Shown here piece after piece: positions 32,501 through 44,384 of a stretch of 64,000 bases of DNA (within the stretch, counting starts at the first letter, position 1; every line of letters begins with the position of its first letter). Source of the DNA: Atopsyche davidsoni. Lineage: Eukaryota; Arthropoda; Insecta; Trichoptera; Hydrobiosidae. The notes under the pieces are model-generated. The model was not told the DNA's origin and ran no database searches. It saw only the letters and a program-made list of their open reading frames with translations. The stretch covers positions 183,501 through 247,500 of the forward strand of contig JAILWY010000024.1 in the NCBI GenBank assembly GCA_022113835.1, read 5' to 3'. The translations under genes were made by a program, and so were the position numbers.

Positions 32501-35500
32501 TGCACGTTTATAAAACAAGCCACAATTTTATTTCCACCTGTTTAAACCCAACAAAATAAATGTACCCACTAAGGAGCTGTAATTATACTGACATCGATGT
32601 CGACAGATTAAAAAAATTTGTAAGAAAATGTTGTGTGCACTAAAGGTCGTAATATATTTCTATTTAATTAAAACTTTATGATTACCTGTCCATATTCTTA
32701 TCATCATTCTATAAAAGTTCTTTTCCAAAATAGTTAGATAGTTAAATAACTAACTAAATAAAAATAAATAATTGACTTTCATGTAAGTTTTTGAAGGAAT
32801 TTTTCACAGTATTATTTTGCCAGCATGCAACAGTTTTGTTAAGATGCAGTATACACCCATACCTCGCTTTACGGCCTCGATTCGTTCAAATTCAATTCAA
32901 ATTCCAAATTTGTTAAATATGTAACACTTTTTACACATTCTGGCCATACTTTTTTTTCCAAAAATGGTTCATTGTTGTTAATTTTAATTCCTTCCATGAT
33001 TCACTGATGCTGTCAACAGCATCCTTGATGTTATAGTTTTTCCAAAATGTTTTAATTGAAGCTTTACCATCGGTTTCCCTTATAAGTTGTGGGAAAGTTC
33101 GGCGTAGGTAATATGCCTTAAAAGTGGCTATTGGACCCTGATCCATTGGTTGGATCAGAGCTGTTGTATTTTTCGGAAGATACTCAATCATGACATCTTC
33201 AGATAGCTCGGATAGATTAGTAGGATGCCCTGGTGCATTATCCAAAATTAGCAAAGCCTTGTTGGTTAAGTCATTGTCTCGCAAATTTTTTTTTTTACTT
33301 CTGTACAAAAGTGATTTTTGAACCAATCCTCAAAAGTAGCTTTAGTCATCCAAGCTTTCTTGTTGGATTTCATATGACGGGTAATTGATTTTTATTTAGT
33401 CCTTTAAGAGGCCTTGGATTTTCGGACAAATATATCAAAAGTGGTTTTAGCATAAAATCACCCGCGGCATTTGCACCAAGTAGTAAAGTTAATCGTTCTT
33501 TAGACACCTTATAACCGGGCGCAGATTTTTCGGTTTTTGAAATGTACGTGCGATCAGGCATTCGCTTCCAATAAAGCCCTGTTTCGTCTAAGTTAAACAC
33601 TTGTTCAGGTTTATAACCACCTCTTTCAATAATTCCCTTTAAAATGTTGGGATATTCCTTAGATGCGGCCTCATTGGCGCTAGCTGCTTCACCTTTCATT
33701 TTCAAACTATGCAAATTAAATCTATTTTTAAATTATTCAAACCATCCTCGGCTTGCTTGGAATGTGACATCTTCAGCAGGTTCGTCGATATCTCCATTCT
33801 TCAAATTTTCGAAAATACTTAAAGCTTTTTCCTGGATAGTCATTTGACTCATTAGCATTCTCCGTTTGTTATTGTCCTCAATCCATATAATCAATAGTTA
33901 AAATAATTTTAATAAGAAAATACATACATATTAAAAAATATTAATATGTACATACATACATACATATGTACTTACGTACTAAAAATGTCCCTAATTATTT
34001 CCAATTTTTCCAGTTAATGTGTAACAATCAGTAATAAATATGTACATAAAACACTCACAGACAAGTCTAAACCAGCCGCTCTATGAGCACACACTGAATA
34101 ACGCTCGTAAACAAAATAATATCGAAAAAAAGTTTTTTTGGCTGTTATAGCGAAACATTTTAGGCCGTATATCGAAAACGTGCCTTAATTGAAAAGGGCC
34201 ATTATAGCGAAAGGCCGTATAAAGAGCGGCCGTATAGCGAGGTATGGGTGTAGTTTTTTTTAGTTTCCAGAGAAATAGTTAGTATGTTATGAAAAGTATT
34301 ACCAGGAATGTTGTAATAATATGCCATCTCAAGGCACGGGGACAACGTAACAGTAATCACCACAAAAAACATGCTTTCAGCAACTCAAGGCCTTCGATAA
34401 TGATCCTTTATTTGTATTCAAGGAGAAAATTTCTCTCTCAAAATATAAACAAGTATCTCTTTATTGTCCAATAAAATAATGGCCAAGGTCCAACTGCAGG
34501 TTGTAACAAGTTATGCTCACCTAGTAATTCATTTATAAAAATAAAAATTAGAAATCGAAAATCATTTCCCCTGCTTTTACATAATACACTAAACATTTGC
34601 GGCTAAGACTAACAGATGACATAACCTGTGGCATGATGGCATGGCCTATTGTGAACAAACCCACTAGACTTAGACAAGAATGTACTCAAGATAAAAATTA
34701 AATGATTTGGCTTAACACCTTAGAAACCAACATCATGTTATTAATTGCTATTGCTTTATCCGTATACATCTTGAATCCAATTTGAAAGTACAACTACAAC
34801 AACAACAACAAACAACCAATGATTATTTTTGTATTAATAATATGTTTTGAAGAAATCGATTCACACACGTAACGACAAGAACAATCACATTTTTAAATAT
34901 ATTTATTAAGCAGAGGTAGCTTGGCCGCATTTGCTTGTAACAATTAAAACTCATATTATCTAACTGTGAACTCTGTTAGAGCTGCAGTGGTTGAAGTGGC
35001 AGCTGGTGCAAAAACCAGGAATTGTGTCCCAGTTGTTTTCAAAACAAATCCTAGGTTTTTCTCATTGGTTTATGTGCGAGTGGGCTACCTTAAAACTTCG
35101 GGACTCTCCTCATGTCTAGGTGCCGGTCTCTGAATTTTACAGCAGACATGACTCCAGTCAGAGACAGTTAAGCTCATAATCTCTTTAGAATAGTTGATAA
35201 AGTGAGGTGGCAAACAGTTTAACTCACCATAGTTGAAGCTTCCTTTCTGCTTCATCATGTTGACAAACGTCTGGTCATCGGGGCTCTTGTAGAAGATCTC
35301 CTTGTGGGTGTTGTCAGCCTGGAAGCGCGACTTCCATACACCCTTAAAGTAAGCGGCGTTGGCGAGCACCACTTTGGTGTTAGAGTCGATGCCGTCTTTC
35401 GGAATCAGGTCTTTGATGTTGCCTTTGGTCACGTTGGTTACGAAGTTGTTGATATTGGTGCGAGAACCGTCAGCATCGAATTTAAAATCCTGGCACACAA

Positions 35501-37602
35501 AACGTATCCAAATTAATGATTCACTATAATGTACAAATTTAGAATATTATTTATGTGGTGCTTCCTTAGTCTGGCACTTTCGTCCTTTCGATCTCCATTG
35601 TCTTGCAATTGGGCAAACATTTGTATCATGTTTTGCAAGTGTGTAACCGATGCACCGGAACTAGACAGATATTTGATGACTTACAAACATTCTTATGGAG
35701 TATAGATAACAGCATTTTGACTTGCTTGGACACTTGAATATATTTCTGATTACGGACTATAAACTATCTAATAAATCTGCATATTTTACCCATGCAGGCA
35801 TTTAGTGAAATGACAAGAAAAATTCTTGACAGAAACATACATTGAATTTGAACTGTTTTGCGACAAAAAGTTATCATATTTGATCATCTTTAGGGTTTGT
35901 TAAAATTTTTAATCTCCAGTCGATTGTCTATCTAATTAAAAAAATTGTAATACTAAAAAGATATTGTTCAGTTCAAAAGTATTATTTTGTTAATATATTT
36001 AATACATACTAATGAGAATTTAAATTGTTCAGTCTCATTAATTCAGTCATACACAGTGCATAACAATAAAAATATAAATAACTATTTGAAATGAAAGCTT
36101 AAATAAATTTATACATTGACTAATGATAAATTAATATTATCCATAAAAATGTAAGTATCATCAGGCAAACTATCCCACAGAACAGCCGTTCAGGCAGTGA
36201 CAGAGAAGTCCAGGAAAGTCATTGCGGGTACAGGAGGATCTGACGTAACACCGAAATGTCTTTTATCTACACCTCATTGTTCCTTATACAAGTTATCAAC
36301 ATAAGCATGACAATGCCATCGGTGGAGGTTACTCACTAGTTTCTCGAGCTCATCTTGAAAGAAGTCGAGCATGCACTCGCGGAGGGGAAGAGTTCTCTCT
36401 ACGTAGACGCGGTTGGCGGAGTTGAACTCATAGGACTCCGAGGGCTTCTGGGCGCGGATGTACTGGTCCAGTTTGTAAGCGCGCATCACATCCAACTTGG
36501 TCTGAAAGCAAAAAACGGAACTTGTCAATCTTCCAAGCTATCTTATTTAACACTTTAAAGGCCCCAGCTTAGTTCAGAAGAAATATTTGTAAAATCATTA
36601 CTCGCAACAAACTAATTTAAATAATTTAAAACAACAATAACCATTATACGTGAACATAACAGCTGGTACAAATACGAGATCTGTTAACTAGGTGCACGAG
36701 AAGCTGCTACGGCATTTCTAGTCGGAGTCAGGGCCGAGGTGAAACAACTCGTCGAGATCGGTCCAGGTCATCGAGAGCCTCAGAGTATGTTTGAAATTGT
36801 AGAAATAATTTAAAAATCATTAATTTTTGATAAATAGAGATCAAAACCTCAGCTGTCACAAAAGCGTTTGAAGAGAGACAAGTGGGGCCAGCGTCTTGCA
36901 ACTCCCAAAGTACATTTGAACAATGCTTTTATTCAATTGATACGGTCGCACCGCATCCACTCTTGCGCCACGCGCGGGCAGGTCTGACTCCCATCAGACC
37001 TGCGGCTTCCCAGCCCCGGAGTTTGCCTCAGAGCTCCCGATGAACGAGGCAACTGGACTCCTCGAGATCGCAGAGAAGTGCTTCGTAGACTTTGCAGGAA
37101 GCGCTAGCCTGGCCTGACCTGAGCGCAGCAGGGGACCGCAAGGCTATATCTTATGATGAAATTCAAAAGGTCAATGTACTTATTAAATTCAAGTCAATCG
37201 GTTGGGATATTTGGTTCTCGGGGATGTTTAATTTTTTTATTTAGCTGCTCAATTGAACAGATCGTGGCACTCGTGGACCGGAGCGTCTCCCTGGCGGATG
37301 AACCTCACCTCGTTGCCGAGGAGCAGGGCATCCCTGAGCGAGGCCTCCGTGTGGTTGGCGGCGCTGAAGTACGCCAGCAGCACGGCATTGTACACGGAGA
37401 AGGGCGACAGGAAGACGTTCTCCGAGCGCCGGCCCAGGTTGGCGGCCTCCAGCAGGCGCAGCGTGAAGGACTTCTGGCCGGCGTAGAGAACGCCTTGGCT
37501 GGTGGCGGAGGCCTGCGTGTCGTCGTTCTCCGTCAGGCACTGCGCCCGGGCCTGCGCGCCCAGGACGGCCAGCAGGGCGGCCAGCAGGAGCCACGGCTTC
37601 AT
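29586..37602 (-). CDS. Secreted serpin (inhibitory-type)
   Basis: Seven coding exons on the - strand join in frame to 415 aa: 37602-37309, 36501-36337, 35489-35228, 31870-31772, 31624-31491, 30156-30030, 29752-29586. A signal peptide spans residues 1-20 (cleavage after ARA). The serpin fold is clear: NVFLSPFSVYNAVLLAY (62-78), KVVLANAAYFKGVW (192-205), ILLPPF, FPKFTLE and FVCNYPFVYFLYD (384-396). The hinge EEGTVAAAATA (359-369) has the small residues needed for loop insertion, so it should inhibit proteases. Strict P17 counting puts P1 at Ser375 with Arg374 at P2; a loop one residue shorter would use Arg374-Ser375. Sequons occur at Asn83 and Asn172. The layout resembles insect serpins such as the Drosophila 88Ea type, but orthology is not established. 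CAG just before the ATG marks a 5'UTR intron whose donor (GTGAGT) is at 38179-38174. Confidence 0.95.
30255..30330 (+). repeat. tRNA-derived SINE-like repeat
   Basis: Contains GTGACGCCGATGAAGCAGC, then GCGGCGCACTGTGAGTTCAAAATCC, where the last part resembles a tRNA B box (GGTTCAAATCC). It lies in serpin intron 5. It is a short fragment with no clear ends. Confidence 0.35.
30914..31345. repeat. Dispersed ~430-bp repeat, copy 1
   Basis: Closely matches 54640-55070 in the same orientation. Shared blocks include AAGTGAATGGAAAGCTAATT, TGAACTGAGACCGCAGTCT, GATAAGAAATTCTTA and CACCCCACATCGAATTTCCG. No coding capacity and no obvious terminal inverted repeat. It lies in serpin intron 5, antisense to the serpin. 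Confidence 0.8.
32854..34250 (-). mobile_element. Decayed Tigger/pogo transposon
   Basis: A 1.4-kb element in serpin intron 3 with inverted ends CACCCATACCTCGCTTTACGG at the left and the complementary GTATAGCGAGGTATGGGTG at the right, flanked by TA (32852-32853 and 34251-34252). It carries a broken transposase on the - strand. Tigger transposases are usually encoded in a single ORF of about 450-600 codons, so this copy has lost part of its 5' coding region. Confidence 0.9.
32931..33847 (-). pseudogene. Tigger-type DDE transposase, broken
   Basis: The catalytic-domain half is readable in pieces. 33847-33720 is open until an in-frame stop. 33714-33370 contains QVFNLDETGLYWKRMPDRTY, with the first catalytic Asp in LDETG. 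The next piece starts near 33372 in a shifted frame, and after an 11-A run the frame shifts again into 33326-32931 with LLILDNAPGHP (second catalytic Asp) and TTALIQPMDQGPIATFKAYY. At least one stop and two frameshifts are therefore present. The N-terminal CENP-B-like DNA-binding region is missing: the frame upstream of 33900 runs into stops and no helix-turn-helix is recognised. It cannot encode an active transposase. Confidence 0.88.
36900..37150. other. GC-rich unexplained insert in serpin intron 1
   Basis: This block is clearly more GC- and CpG-rich than the rest of the intron and contains a short perfect hairpin (GCAGGTCTGA...TCAGACCTGC near 36980-37010). No frame is convincing. It could be a transposon fragment or a regulatory element. 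Confidence 0.35.
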
Positions 37603-38173
37603 TCTGGAAGAGGGGCATTACTCAGGGAGGCTGCCATAGTTTTTCTTTCCGCGCTTGCATATTTTCAAGCTGACGATTGCGACGGACGATGACATGGACA
37701 GGTTCAAATGCAAGCAGAATAAAATTAATAAAAACTTTGATGTTTTATCGTAAGTCTCGGTTTCTGTTTCCCGAGTGCTCGCTAGTGTTTTGCCCGAAAC
37801 CACAAAACATGATTTTTGACGTAAAGTTTCCGATTAAAATATTCAATCAATCGAACTCGACTTCGGACGGCAAAATAAGATAAAAACAAACAGGGGTCGA
37901 GGTACACATCACTGAAGAATTAACGATAAGATAATTCAATAATTGATTAAAATTTAAATTCGGATAATCGCGGATGAAAGGATATTGCGCGACTGTTCTT
38001 TAGGAATGAATACTTTTTCTTTATTTTTTTATTTGACGGCTTCAACTCCGGCGTCGATCCATCGGATTGGTGAGCAATACTAGCGGGTTCGCCTTGCCGC
38101 GGAGGTTACGGCACGCCGCCGCTCTTTAGTATGAAGATCCGGGAGAGCAGTCAGCGAGAAAGTTGCAGAGAGT

Positions 38174-38345
38174 ACTCACACGAATGAGGTTCGAGGTGAT
38201 CGCCGGCGCAATAACCTGACGCGGGGGGGGGCAGACGGACAGACGGACAGACGGACAGGCGGGCGGGCGGCGGGGAGAGCACTTCCACTAGAGCGAGACA
38301 CAGTCGACGGCGCGGGCTCTTACCGCTCACTGGCGCGCACGCCGA
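38174..38345 (-). promoter_or_regulatory. Probable serpin 5'UTR exon and start region
   Basis: A consensus donor (CGT then GTGAGT) at 38179-38174 pairs with the acceptor CTTCCAG just before the serpin ATG, giving a 5'UTR intron of about 576 bp. The sequence upstream of the donor is CpG-rich and unique and would be the untranslated first exon. Its transcription start is not determined. Confidence 0.4.
38231..38270. repeat. GACAGACG/GGCG short tandem repeat
   Basis: Several copies of GACAGACG followed by GGCG units, adjacent to the proposed serpin 5'UTR exon. Confidence 0.6.
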
Positions 38346-38369
38346 GGCGCGGTGCGTATGCCCTCGGCC

Positions 38370-38450
38370 CCCGCCCCGCCCCGCCCCGCCCCGCCCCGCC
38401 CGCCTCGCTCCGCCCCGCCCCCGCCCCCGCCGCCCCGCCCCGCTGGTTGA
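38370..38450 (-). promoter_or_regulatory. GC-box cluster upstream of the serpin
   Basis: Tandem CCCCGCCCCGC runs (GGGGCGGGGCG on the - strand) lie just upstream of the proposed 5'UTR exon. Position and composition fit a CpG-island promoter with Sp1/KLF-type sites. The run may equally be a simple repeat, like the similar tract at 755-825. Confidence 0.4.
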
Positions 38451-39058
38451 CCCCCGAGCGATAAGTCATATCTTAGAACGAAATTTTAACTGAGCGAGAT
38501 ACCGGAAGCGACCTGCGTTGAATTGATGCGTCTTCGGCGTTTCCCGCGATTTCCCTGCGGATTGCGGAACACGACCCGAGCCGGGCCCGGCCGCATCGTC
38601 CGAACTGCTCCCCCGCCTGAATCGTTTTTGTCTTATACTATTACTCTCGGAATATCGGAGCTCGGATGTCTTTCGCTCGGGAAGGATGAAAAAAAAATTA
38701 AAACCCCTTGAAGAAATTAAAATCGCACCTTCGAATTATCCGAATTGGCAGAAAAAATACTAGTACGCCAGGAGGGGGCGACCCGGTTAGTCGAGTTTCC
38801 GCGCACTATCGAGGCTTTGCAAATTAACCGTAGATTTGCGAAAAAATTAGCCTCCAATGAGTAGCGCCCGACAGCTGCTATCAATGGAGAGAGCGAGAGC
38901 AATTAGCGGACCGATTAGCATTAGCCGGCGAGGGGCGCGGCGATTTAATTTTGCAACCGATTGAATTCGAACAGAGCAAGCAAAGAATCGATTTTTCGTT
39001 CAAAGTAAATCGAATATTACCTCATCAAATATTTGGATATTATATACCCAGACACACA

Positions 39059-39074
39059 CATGTCACATATATAT

Positions 39075-39162
<88 letters not shown>

Positions 39163-39165
39163 ATA
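39059..39165. repeat. (TA)n microsatellite
   Basis: A nearly pure TA run of about 100 bp, preceded by a few CA units. Tyr-Ile peptides in this stretch are artefacts. Confidence 0.95.
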
Positions 39166-40904
39166 TATATATATATATTTATTTTTTTACTATACATATA
39201 AAATTATATATATGTAAAAAAAAATGGAACTAATCGATCGTGCCCATCACTACGTCCTGATAGCGCCTCGGAGATGACCGCTGAACGCGCGCAACCTGTT
39301 ATCGATTGTTTACTTCAATAATAAATTACTTCCGGCGGAATCGACTGGGTGCACGGCTTACTTAGACTATCATCAGGATGTCCCCGTAAAGTAGTTTTTT
39401 GAAGGAGGCCATCTTGTCTAAAAAAAACTCGTCCAATGTAACATTTAACTTAAGCGATTGTTGTTAAATTCAAATCGACGAACTTCAGGCGTCCCTCTTC
39501 AGCAGCGGTCCCGCATTTGTTCTGGACATTCTGCGCAATCTCCTAATCGCACAAAAGGAACTTTACACTCGTCAGCTTTATGTGACGCAGAGTCGCTCTG
39601 GAAACCCGCCCCGCCTCGCCTCGCGGGGGCGCAAGGGTGATTTTTAATTTCGATTTTGCCGCGAAATCGTTTCGAAAGTGTCGGGTCTACGGCGCGAATC
39701 TCAAGCGAACAGACGAGCAGAGTAAGCGAGCAGTGACTCAGTGACTCAGTGACTCACTCGCGGAGCTGCCGATGCGGGATTACACAAGAACGCAATTTGC
39801 ATACTTTCTACTCCGCGCGGCACCCGGGGATAGCCGACGGTATTCTCACTCATTCTGCCGACAGCCGTGACTCGTCAAAACTCTTTTGGAAACTTCCGAT
39901 GCAGACTGCCGCGAGGTTCTTGCCGGAGAGCCCCGAGCCGGACGCGTGCCCGCCCTGTCGCTTCCTACTCTGGCGGAGAAGGGGAGGTTGGAGAATCTTC
40001 ACTCGGATTATTTCATTACGGATTGGTCATCTCCCTCCCGCAGCGAACATACAATTTTTTTTTTTAATTAGATCATCAAAAAGATTTGTTCATATCGATC
40101 GATACGCGGTCGTTACCCCCTCTGATCGGTCGCCCGAGCCCGGTGTCACGTCGAGACCCATCGGATTGGAAGTAATTTTATAAAAAAATAAGAATTATTG
40201 CGAAGTATTTTGCCTCTCGTTTGGAGTGCACAAATGTATCAGTTCCTCGACCCTCGCTTCCGTTCCCGCATCGGAGTCCGTCCTCTGCGGTCAGAGGTCC
40301 CTCGCAAGATTTATCCAATGGTAGAAGGCCCTTCTGTATTTTCCTCCTGATCGCGTCTCGGCCTCGGCTCGGCGACGCTCGGAGTCGGCGTTGCATAAAA
40401 AGTAAGTAACGCAATGCGACCGACTCGCCCGGAGGACTTTCTCCCGCGACCGACTCGATAGACCCGCTTTTGAAACAAATTAACACTACATTTTTAATAT
40501 GAATAATGCATTCTTACTATTGACCGAGCGATAAAGCTTTTAATGGAAATGGTAATCTTTTGACAACGCTGTCGTAATTTACGGATTCAATAATAGTATA
40601 GAATCTCTAGCAACGTCGGGCAGACTTCTGCTTTATTTGTTATTTTTTTATAAAAGGAAACCCACGCAATGTCGACTGAGCCGAAGCTGGCTCGAGAAAC
40701 GTTTGTCTATGATAGATAGACCTTCGGGGTAGAAGAAGACCGGGGAAGTACTCCTCGATCCTCGCTCGGGTACAAAATTCACGGCAGTCACGATCTCGCA
40801 GGGCCCTTCCCGGTGACTAGCCCCGATTGTTGAAACTATACTCTAGGAGCTAAAAAAAACTAAAACCATAAACTATAGACTACCGCCGGCGGACTTCCAA
40901 ATCC

Positions 40905-40932
40905 CTGAAGATGCCCCCAGTGCCGAAACCTA
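40905..40932 (+). ncRNA. Degenerate hammerhead-like motif
   Basis: CTGAAGATGCCCCCAGTGCC followed by GAAACC repeats the core layout found at 3089-3122 (- strand): same CTGAAGA, same TGCCCCCAGT, same CGAAAC, but no GTC after it. Probably a decayed 3' end of the same PLE family. No coding remnant is visible nearby. Confidence 0.25.
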
Positions 40933-43079
40933 ATTCTAGTAACAACGGTAGCCAAAACCTACGAACGTGATCTGTAGCACGCTTGAAATCACTATAAAGT
41001 CTCAACATCTGCGCGAGTATCTGTGCAAACGATCGTCGGGATTTATTTTCATTCGACTTAAAAAGGACACCGACAGAACTGCGGCAGACCTCGACGGGCT
41101 CTTCTCTGGTGTCCAAGCCGGGTTGCGTTTTGAAAATAAAGTGGAAATCGCTATTCTAGGACTCTTCGTTTGAGTCGGGCGCGCCGGACTCCTCGCTTTG
41201 GTTTGTAAATGTATGTAAATCTGCTGTAACCGCGGCGGCTAGTAGGCCGTAGGAGGCAGGCCGGCCTCCCGAGGAATGATCTGAGTGTTCGAATTTTTTA
41301 CTCTTGCTTGTCATGTTGATATATTAAACGCAAAAGAATATATGTAGAAAGCCATCTGAGGAAAATATTTGCAGCGTCGCGGCTCGACCTCGCGAGGACT
41401 TCCCGGTAACGACGATTCCAGATTATCCGAGACGGCCCGACGCGAGGCTCTCCCGGTGCTCCGATGACGCCCGCTGAGATCCTCGAGGTTTGACTTTCCG
41501 GGAATTCGGGAGCCTCGAAGCCTGCGGGCTTTCGCGAATACAAATCGGCAGATCACCCTGTCAAGGCACCATCGTCGACATAAGGAATGAAAAAACCGGG
41601 CCAAGGAGCATCGAAATTCAGCAGAGCGCAGCGGGAAGGCCGAACGCTGAGGCGACTCATCGAAATTTCACGCAGGCGTCACAATAATATGGAAAAACAA
41701 GTTTCTAAGATTCTAAATTAGAAATAAATTTATTACTGAATATTTTTTTACACCCGACTCGGTGCATTACTATCCGAAAAGTAAAATGACAGATAAAAAT
41801 AAATATAATATAATTCACCTATTTTTTCAATTATTTTTAAATTGGAATAAGAATTTTTACTTTGCTGGCATGCAAATATTTAGAGGGGTACGGGCATACG
41901 TAACGGGAAACTGTAATCACAAAAATATATCAAGCGATCCAACAGCCGTGACTAATTGGAGATTAAATCGTAAAAACAGTCACGCCGTGACATCAGTTCG
42001 TCGATATTGCAAATAGCAGGGAATCCCCGCCGCGGCGACCTCGCCAATATTGCATCTGCATCCGAGTCTCGCGACTGAGACTGATCATCACAGGAGAGTA
42101 GTCGCTCTGGGCCAAAACACTGGCCGAGTGTCCGGCCACGGGATGCGATATCGTGATTAGTATAAGGAAAATGCGCTCATACAACCTCAGGTGGCAAAGA
42201 TTGCGAAGTATCCAACTTTGCGTCGCTGCGTTTAATTACCGCATCCCCGATAAACGCTATCGACCCAACACTTCCGAGATTGCACAATTCGATAATAAAT
42301 GCACTCGAGTGCGAATTACGCACGCTACGAAATACATACTAATTTTGTGTGGTTTTTCCTAAAAATCTATAAAAATGTGCCGATTCTAATTACAAACACG
42401 AATTGCTCAATTTCCGCGCTCTTGAGCTCGGCGTCCTCGCGGGACAAGAAGCCAAATTTACGCGCCAATTCAGTCGATGAAGTACTCGGTAGATCGGTAT
42501 AAGTATCGGAAAATGCACCAAGAGTGTCAGTATTCTCGAAACCCTCGGTTGTCAAGTAAAAGTGTTGCCGAAAACGACTGTGTAAAGTGATGTTAGCATC
42601 GGTTCACTCGTCGTCAGTTGGGACATTTCAAAGTTTGCCCCGACATATGTGACATTGAACCGCCATTGTGAGGTTATCATTGAATAACTGGTAGAGGCTA
42701 CTCACGCGGCGGGCGGCGCGCACTGACTCCGGGGAAATCAGAGAGAACTTTTACTAAAATGGCCGCGAGTGCGCACAGGGGGATATTAAAAAGTCGTTCC
42801 GCATTTTTATTCTATGGAAAAAAAATTAATCGTAAAGAGTGCACCGCGTCAGCGAAAATTCGGTTCGTACTCTCCGCGATACTGCTCACCGGCGGTGAGA
42901 ATCCGGTTACAGTAGTCGATCTCGACGAGACGGTGAGAGTTCGCTATAGAGAGGTATCGTCAAGCGATAAAAACAATACTGGGTAGTCTCGTTTGGTTTT
43001 TTTAGAGGTAGTGATGGTACATATTAATTTTCTTTCCGAACACTGCCCTCCTCAGTCTCCCCGCCCTCCCCAGCCACCT

Positions 43080-43410
43080 GGCCTCCCGCCCTCCCCAGCC
43101 ACCTGGCCTCCCGCCCTCCCCAGCCTCCCCGGCCACCTGGCCTCCCGCCCTCCCCAGCCTCCCTGGCCACCTGGCCTCCCGCCCTCCCCAGCCTCCCTGG
43201 CCACCTGGCCTCCCGCCCTCCCCAGCCTCCCTGGCCACCTGGCCTCCCGCCCTCCCCAGCCTCCCTGGCCACCTGGCCTCCCGCCCTCCCCAGCCTCTCT
43301 GGCCACCTGGCCTCCCGCCCTCCCTGGCCACCTGGCCTCCCGCCCTCCCTGTCCTCCCGCCCTCCCTGGCCTCCCGCCCTCCCTGGCCTCCCGCCCTCTC
43401 CGCCTCCCTA
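43080..43410. repeat. 34-bp minisatellite
   Basis: About seven tandem copies of a 34-bp C-rich unit built from CTCCCGCCCTCCCCAGCC and TCCCTGGCCACCTGGC, degenerating to shorter units at the right end. Since 34 is one more than a multiple of 3, each copy shifts the frame, and all three frames stay open on both strands. The long Pro-rich and Gly/Arg-rich frames here are therefore not evidence of a gene. Confidence 0.9.
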
Positions 43411-44151
43411 GCGAGATACTCGTCGGATGCCCTCGGCGGCCCGACGCCGCGACACGCTCGCACTGGGAAAAACCTCACACAATTATAATACATAACTAGT
43501 AAAAACACATAAGTCTGCAGGGTTGTTTATTTATTATTTCTTAAAATATACAATTATACTTACAAACTGGTTTGTAAAATAAACACAATTTATTTATCAT
43601 AGCGAATTCATTCAAAATTGCTTCCTCCTTTATTTCTGACATGCGATAGCAAAGCTTTATATATATGGTGTGCGTGTGTGTTATGGCACATATATGGTAG
43701 TTAATAGTCTCCTCGTTCAGATTAGCCGAGTTAATTAAAATAAATAAATGTTTTTCGTCTTGATAAAATGCCTGGAAAGATAGATTGGCGAGTGGTTGAC
43801 CGCAGCAACTCGGCGCAGCTCGAGTATTGGATATGTTTCGCCCAAACTGCAGAACTAGATGCACTTGCAGATATTTTTACTGTATTATCTTTGGGTTTAT
43901 TTTACTTACAATTGATCAATATATATTTTAAGGCGAATAGGATAAAACTTCTAAAAAATACCACGTAAAATAAAAATACATTCTAGGGAGTGCGGTGAGT
44001 TACCGCGGCTGCGCGCCCTGCCCGTGCGTCGCGTCATTCTTGGAATTTATGATTGGAATGCTCAACATCACTTCGATTCAAATTCCTTATTAATTATTCG
44101 AAGAATTCATACTTACGATTTACAGCTGTCAATTCGTTTTTCGAGCAGCTA

Positions 44152-44208
44152 ATTTATATATATATATTTATATATATATATTTATATATATATATTTATA
44201 TATATATT

Positions 44209-44239
<31 letters not shown>

Positions 44240-44279
44240 TTATATATATATATATTTATATATATATAATTTATCTATA

Positions 44280-44332
<53 letters not shown>

Positions 44333-44340
44333 TATATAAA
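44152..44340. repeat. (TA)n/TATTTATA microsatellite
   Basis: TA runs interrupted by TTTATATA units. It ends about 45 bp downstream of the MADF-BESS stop codon, so it probably lies in that gene's 3'UTR or just past it. Confidence 0.95.
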
Positions 44341-44384
44341 GAAGAAAATAATCTTAGCAATCGGGCAAATAACGCTTCCCACTA

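Larger units (their letters stand above)
38460..44050. other. CpG-rich gene-free region
   Basis: No gene can be supported between the serpin promoter and the 3' end of the MADF-BESS gene. Contents include a (TA)n tract at 39059-39165, a hammerhead-like motif at 40905, a 34-bp minisatellite near 43080-43410, and mixed CpG-rich unique sequence. Open frames here lack recognisable domains and do not join through good splice sites. Confidence 0.5.

Noticed and set aside
37241..37692. Frames of 125 and 179 codons overlapping serpin exon 1
   Set aside because: They are shadows of the real exon in other frames; only the frame starting MKPWLLL has a signal peptide and serpin motifs.
42993..43508. 168-codon Pro-rich (+) and Gly/Arg-rich (-) frames
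   Set aside because: Both are read-throughs of the 34-bp minisatellite and rotate frame with each unit.
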